A stretch of DNA of 34,482 nucleotides from Lentisphaeria bacterium. GTDB taxonomy: Bacteria; Verrucomicrobiota; Lentisphaeria; Victivallales; Victivallaceae. Below are positions 32,421-34,482 of this stretch, piece after piece. The notes under the pieces are model-generated. The model saw only the letters and a list, made by a program, of their open reading frames with translations, searched no databases and had not been told where the DNA came from. The stretch spans positions 1-34,482 of the forward strand of contig JAFVQX010000040.1 in assembly GCA_017504585.1 (NCBI GenBank). The letters are read 5' to 3'. Every line of letters begins with the position of its first letter. The stretch's first letter is position 1. The position numbers and the translations under genes are program-made.

Positions 32421-33341
32421 ATGAATGTAGCATATCAGACTTTTCTGGCAATATTGGAAACTTTTATTGCCTTCGGCATCGGGGCATTCCTGACCCGCAA
32501 AAAAATCATAGATAAAAACGGCATCCAGCAGCTTTCCAATTTGACATTGGATATACTTTTCCCTTTGATGACCATCGGCAGCATTACCCGCAACTTCAAA
32601 GCCGACCAGCTGCTGGGCACCTGGATACTGCCGGTAATGGGTTTTGCCATAATGGCATTCGGCATGCTGCTGGGCAAATTTTTCAGCCGCTTTATGCGGT
32701 ATGGCACTAAAGAACGCAAGGCGATGTTTCAGCACTTCTGCACTTGCAATAATTACCTTTTTCTGCCGCTGATCGTGCTGGATAATTTGTGGGGCGATAA
32801 ATATGTAAGTTTGCTGCTGTTGATGAACATCGGTTCCACCATCGGGTTCTGGACACTGGGGATCGCGGCATTCGGCGGCAGTTCCCGGCAGGAAACGTTA
32901 AAAAATATCTTTTCGGTCAACCTCTACTCGGTGGTGATCGCCTTATTGCTGGTTGCATTCGATATCCAGCTGCCCACAGTGCTTGCCAAAGTGTGCAATA
33001 CCATGGGCAACGCCGCATTGCCGCTGGTGCTGATCGGCATCGGGGCGGCGATCTACAACAGCGCGGGCAAACTGACCAATCACTTGTTTGATGTATTTTA
33101 TTTGAGCGTGGTGCGGCTGATTCTGCTGCCCATAGCAATTATATTGCTTTTGAAACTTTTGCCCATACCCGAAGATATATTCCGGGTGCTGGCTGTGGTT
33201 TCTCTGATGCCGGTATCCTCCAGTTCGGTACTGGTGGCGCGCCGTTACGGCGGCGATATAGATTTGGCAAGTCAGGCGATCATTATAACCACACTGCTTT
33301 CCATTGTTACCGCTCCGCTGATGCTGAAAATACTTTTGTAA
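32421..33341 (+). CDS. AEC-family (auxin efflux carrier-like) membrane transporter
   Basis: A 306-aa membrane protein with about ten hydrophobic helices. The N-terminal FIAFGIGAFLTRKKIIDKNG, LSNLTLDILFPLMTIG and the second-half VSLMPVSSSSVLVARRYGGD with a preceding LLPIAIILLL helix are characteristic of AEC carriers. Bacterial members export or import malate, malonate or other organic acids, but the substrate here is not readable. The start codon is one base after the uvrA stop, so it is cotranscribed with uvrA, though no functional link is known. Its stop codon lies in the loop of a large inverted repeat. Confidence 0.87.
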   Translation: MNVAYQTFLAILETFIAFGIGAFLTRKKIIDKNGIQQLSNLTLDILFPLMTIGSITRNFKADQLLGTWILPVMGFAIMAFGMLLGKFFSRFMRYGTKERKAMFQHFCTCNNYLFLPLIVLDNLWGDKYVSLLLLMNIGSTIGFWTLGIAAFGGSSRQETLKNIFSVNLYSVVIALLLVAFDIQLPTVLAKVCNTMGNAALPLVLIGIGAAIYNSAGKLTNHLFDVFYLSVVRLILLPIAIILLLKLLPIPEDIFRVLAVVSLMPVSSSSVLVARRYGGDIDLASQAIIITTLLSIVTAPLMLKILL

Positions 33342-33357
33342 ATATTTTCAGCATCGG
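33318..33357. repeat. inverted repeat spanning the AEC carrier stop codon
   Basis: GATGCTGAAAATA (33320-33332) is perfectly repeated in inverse at 33343-33355, extendable by a T-G and a C-G pair. The loop is 10 bases and holds the stop codon. There is no T run after the stem, so it is not a standard intrinsic terminator. It separates convergent genes. Confidence 0.75.
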
Positions 33358-33374
33358 GAGCAGCCGGCAACCGA

Positions 33375-34482
33375 TCAAGCTTCAACCGGCGGCAGACAGA
33401 CAAATTTTATCTTGCCGTCATCACCGGCAGAAACCTGCAATTCGCCGCCATTGACCAGTTCGCCCGAAATTATCAGGCGCGATACCGGTGTTTCAAGCTC
33501 GCGGATAACAGCCCGTTTAAGCGGACGGGCGCCGAATGCCGGATCAAAACCGTTTTCCACGATCAGCGATTTGGCTTCATCGGAGATTGAAAGCTTGACG
33601 TCGTATTCACTTAACCGTTTGCGGAAACGCTCCAGCTGGATATCCACGATCTTGAGCATATCGCTCATGCCCAACTGCCGGAAGATCAGTACTTCATCGA
33701 TACGGTTGAGAAATTCCGGGCGGAAGTGGCGTTTTAATTCATCGCTGACCACATCTTTGACCTCGTCGACATTGCCTTTATGCTCGAGGATCAAATGGCT
33801 TGCCAGATTGCTGGTCATGATGATAATGGTATTTTTAAAGCTCACCACCCTGCCCTGCGAATCGGTTATTCTGCCATCTTCCAATATCTGCAAAAGAATA
33901 TTGAATACGTCGTAATGGGCTTTTTCGATTTCATCAAAAAGCACTACCGAATAAGGCTTGCGCCGCACCGCTTCGGTGAGCTGCCCGCCTTCTTCGTACC
34001 CCACATATCCGGGAGGCGCCCCCACCAGACGGGAAACATTGTGCTTTTCCATATATTCAGACATATCGATACGCACCACTGCACGTTCATCGTCAAACAA
34101 CTGTTCCGCCAAAGCCCGCGCCAATTCGGTTTTGCCGACCCCGGTGGGACCGAGGAAGATGAAACTGGCAATAGGCCGGTTGGGGTCCTGCAGGCCGGCA
34201 CGCGCCCGCAAAACCGCGTCAGAGACCGCCTGAACAGCTTCGTCCTGCCCTACGACTCTTTCGTGCAAAGTATCTGCCAGCTTCAAAAGTTTGGCCTTTT
34301 CGCTTGCCAGCAGCTTGCTTACAGGTATGTGGGTCCAGCGGCTGACGATATTGGCAATATCTTCGGCATCGACTTCCTCTTTGAGCAGCCGTTCGCCCTG
34401 ATTGTTTTTAATGGTTTCTTCGGCAGCTTTGATCTGTTTTTCGATGCCGGGGATAACCCCGTGACGCAGTTCGGCGGCTCGA
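33375..34482 (-). CDS. clpB: ATP-dependent disaggregase ClpB, C-terminal part (5' end outside window)
   Basis: The last 368 residues of a Hsp100 chaperone that rescues aggregated proteins with DnaK. Visible are the linker after the middle coil ([20 protein letters not shown]) and the second AAA+ module: Walker [15 protein letters not shown], pore loop [17 protein letters not shown], Walker [27 protein letters not shown] with the arginine finger, and sensor 2 [14 protein letters not shown]. The frame runs open to the right edge without a start. The usual WTGIPV reads WTHIPV. Absence of a UvrB-like motif in the visible linker favours ClpB over ClpC. Converges on the AEC carrier gene. Confidence 0.93.
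   Translation of the reverse strand, partial: RAAELRHGVIPGIEKQIKAAEETIKNNQGERLLKEEVDAEDIANIVSRWTHIPVSKLLASEKAKLLKLADTLHERVVGQDEAVQAVSDAVLRARAGLQDPNRPIASFIFLGPTGVGKTELARALAEQLFDDERAVVRIDMSEYMEKHNVSRLVGAPPGYVGYEEGGQLTEAVRRKPYSVVLFDEIEKAHYDVFNILLQILEDGRITDSQGRVVSFKNTIIIMTSNLASHLILEHKGNVDEVKDVVSDELKRHFRPEFLNRIDEVLIFRQLGMSDMLKIVDIQLERFRKRLSEYDVKLSISDEAKSLIVENGFDPAFGARPLKRAVIRELETPVSRLIISGELVNGGELQVSAGDDGKIKFVCLPPVEA

Noticed and set aside
1-34482. CRISPR array, tRNA, rRNA, insertion sequence or integrase
   Set aside because: No spaced repeat series, cloverleaf or transposase/integrase motifs were seen; intergenic gaps are at most about 210 bases.

Overview
The window is an ordinary-looking bacterial chromosome segment that is almost fully coding. 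It most likely comes from a Lentisphaerota/Victivallales-type bacterium in the PVC group. The best hint is a pair of type II/IV pseudopilin-like genes with the [16 protein letters not shown] leader typical of Lentisphaerae, Planctomycetes and Verrucomicrobia. A cytoplasmic GH29 fucosidase beside nagB (host-glycan sugars) and DciA as the apparent helicase loader fit this. The assignment is an inference; no rRNA or other strong taxonomic marker is present.

Layout. (1) 1-2049 is a short phage head-gene block: the C-terminal end of a scaffold-like gene, an SU10/HK97-type major capsid protein and a small neck/connector-type protein. It is closed by intrinsic terminators and abuts a host gene directly. 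(2) 2032-5102 (minus) holds a Cu(I) P1B ATPase with an N-terminal YHS metal domain and, upstream of it, a pseudopilin with a clear promoter. (3) 5117-6874 (minus) is a 585-aa fusion of a YhcC/YtqA (MnmL)-type radical SAM enzyme with an MnmD-type methyltransferase. This looks like a one-polypeptide route for converting the cmnm5 wobble uridine of tRNA to mnm5. (4) 7011-9464 holds an FAD/NAD oxidoreductase (plus) converging on tyrA and a small membrane protein (minus). (5) 9608-14858 (plus) is one long probable operon: panD, a small exported protein, dciA, nagB, dnaG and a GH29 fucosidase, ending at a bidirectional terminator. (6) 14933-16204 (minus) is an exported protein of unknown function, divergent from a gltS plus acyl-CoA ligase pair (16410-19421). 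(7) 19586-24535 (minus) is a six-gene operon: argB, aroK, aroC, pyrF, cutC and an AAC(3)-fold acetyltransferase. (8) 24736-29415 (plus) holds galU, a DEAD-box helicase, katA and a second pseudopilin. A terminator-like hairpin buries the katA ribosome binding site. (9) 29573-33341 (plus) holds uvrA and an AEC-family carrier, converging on the 3' part of clpB, which runs off the right edge.

Promoters recur in one form: a -35 beginning TTGC, a 16-17 bp spacer, and a -10 reading TATATT. Six such sites were found; one of them has TTGACA at -35. They help decide several gene starts (gltS, uvrA, the small membrane protein upstream of tyrA). No tRNA, rRNA, CRISPR array, insertion sequence or integrase was seen. 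No gene-free stretch exceeds about 210 bases.

The items most worth following are the radical SAM-methyltransferase fusion, the isolated capsid cassette, the katA attenuator/SD hairpin and the TTGC-17-TATATT promoter family.
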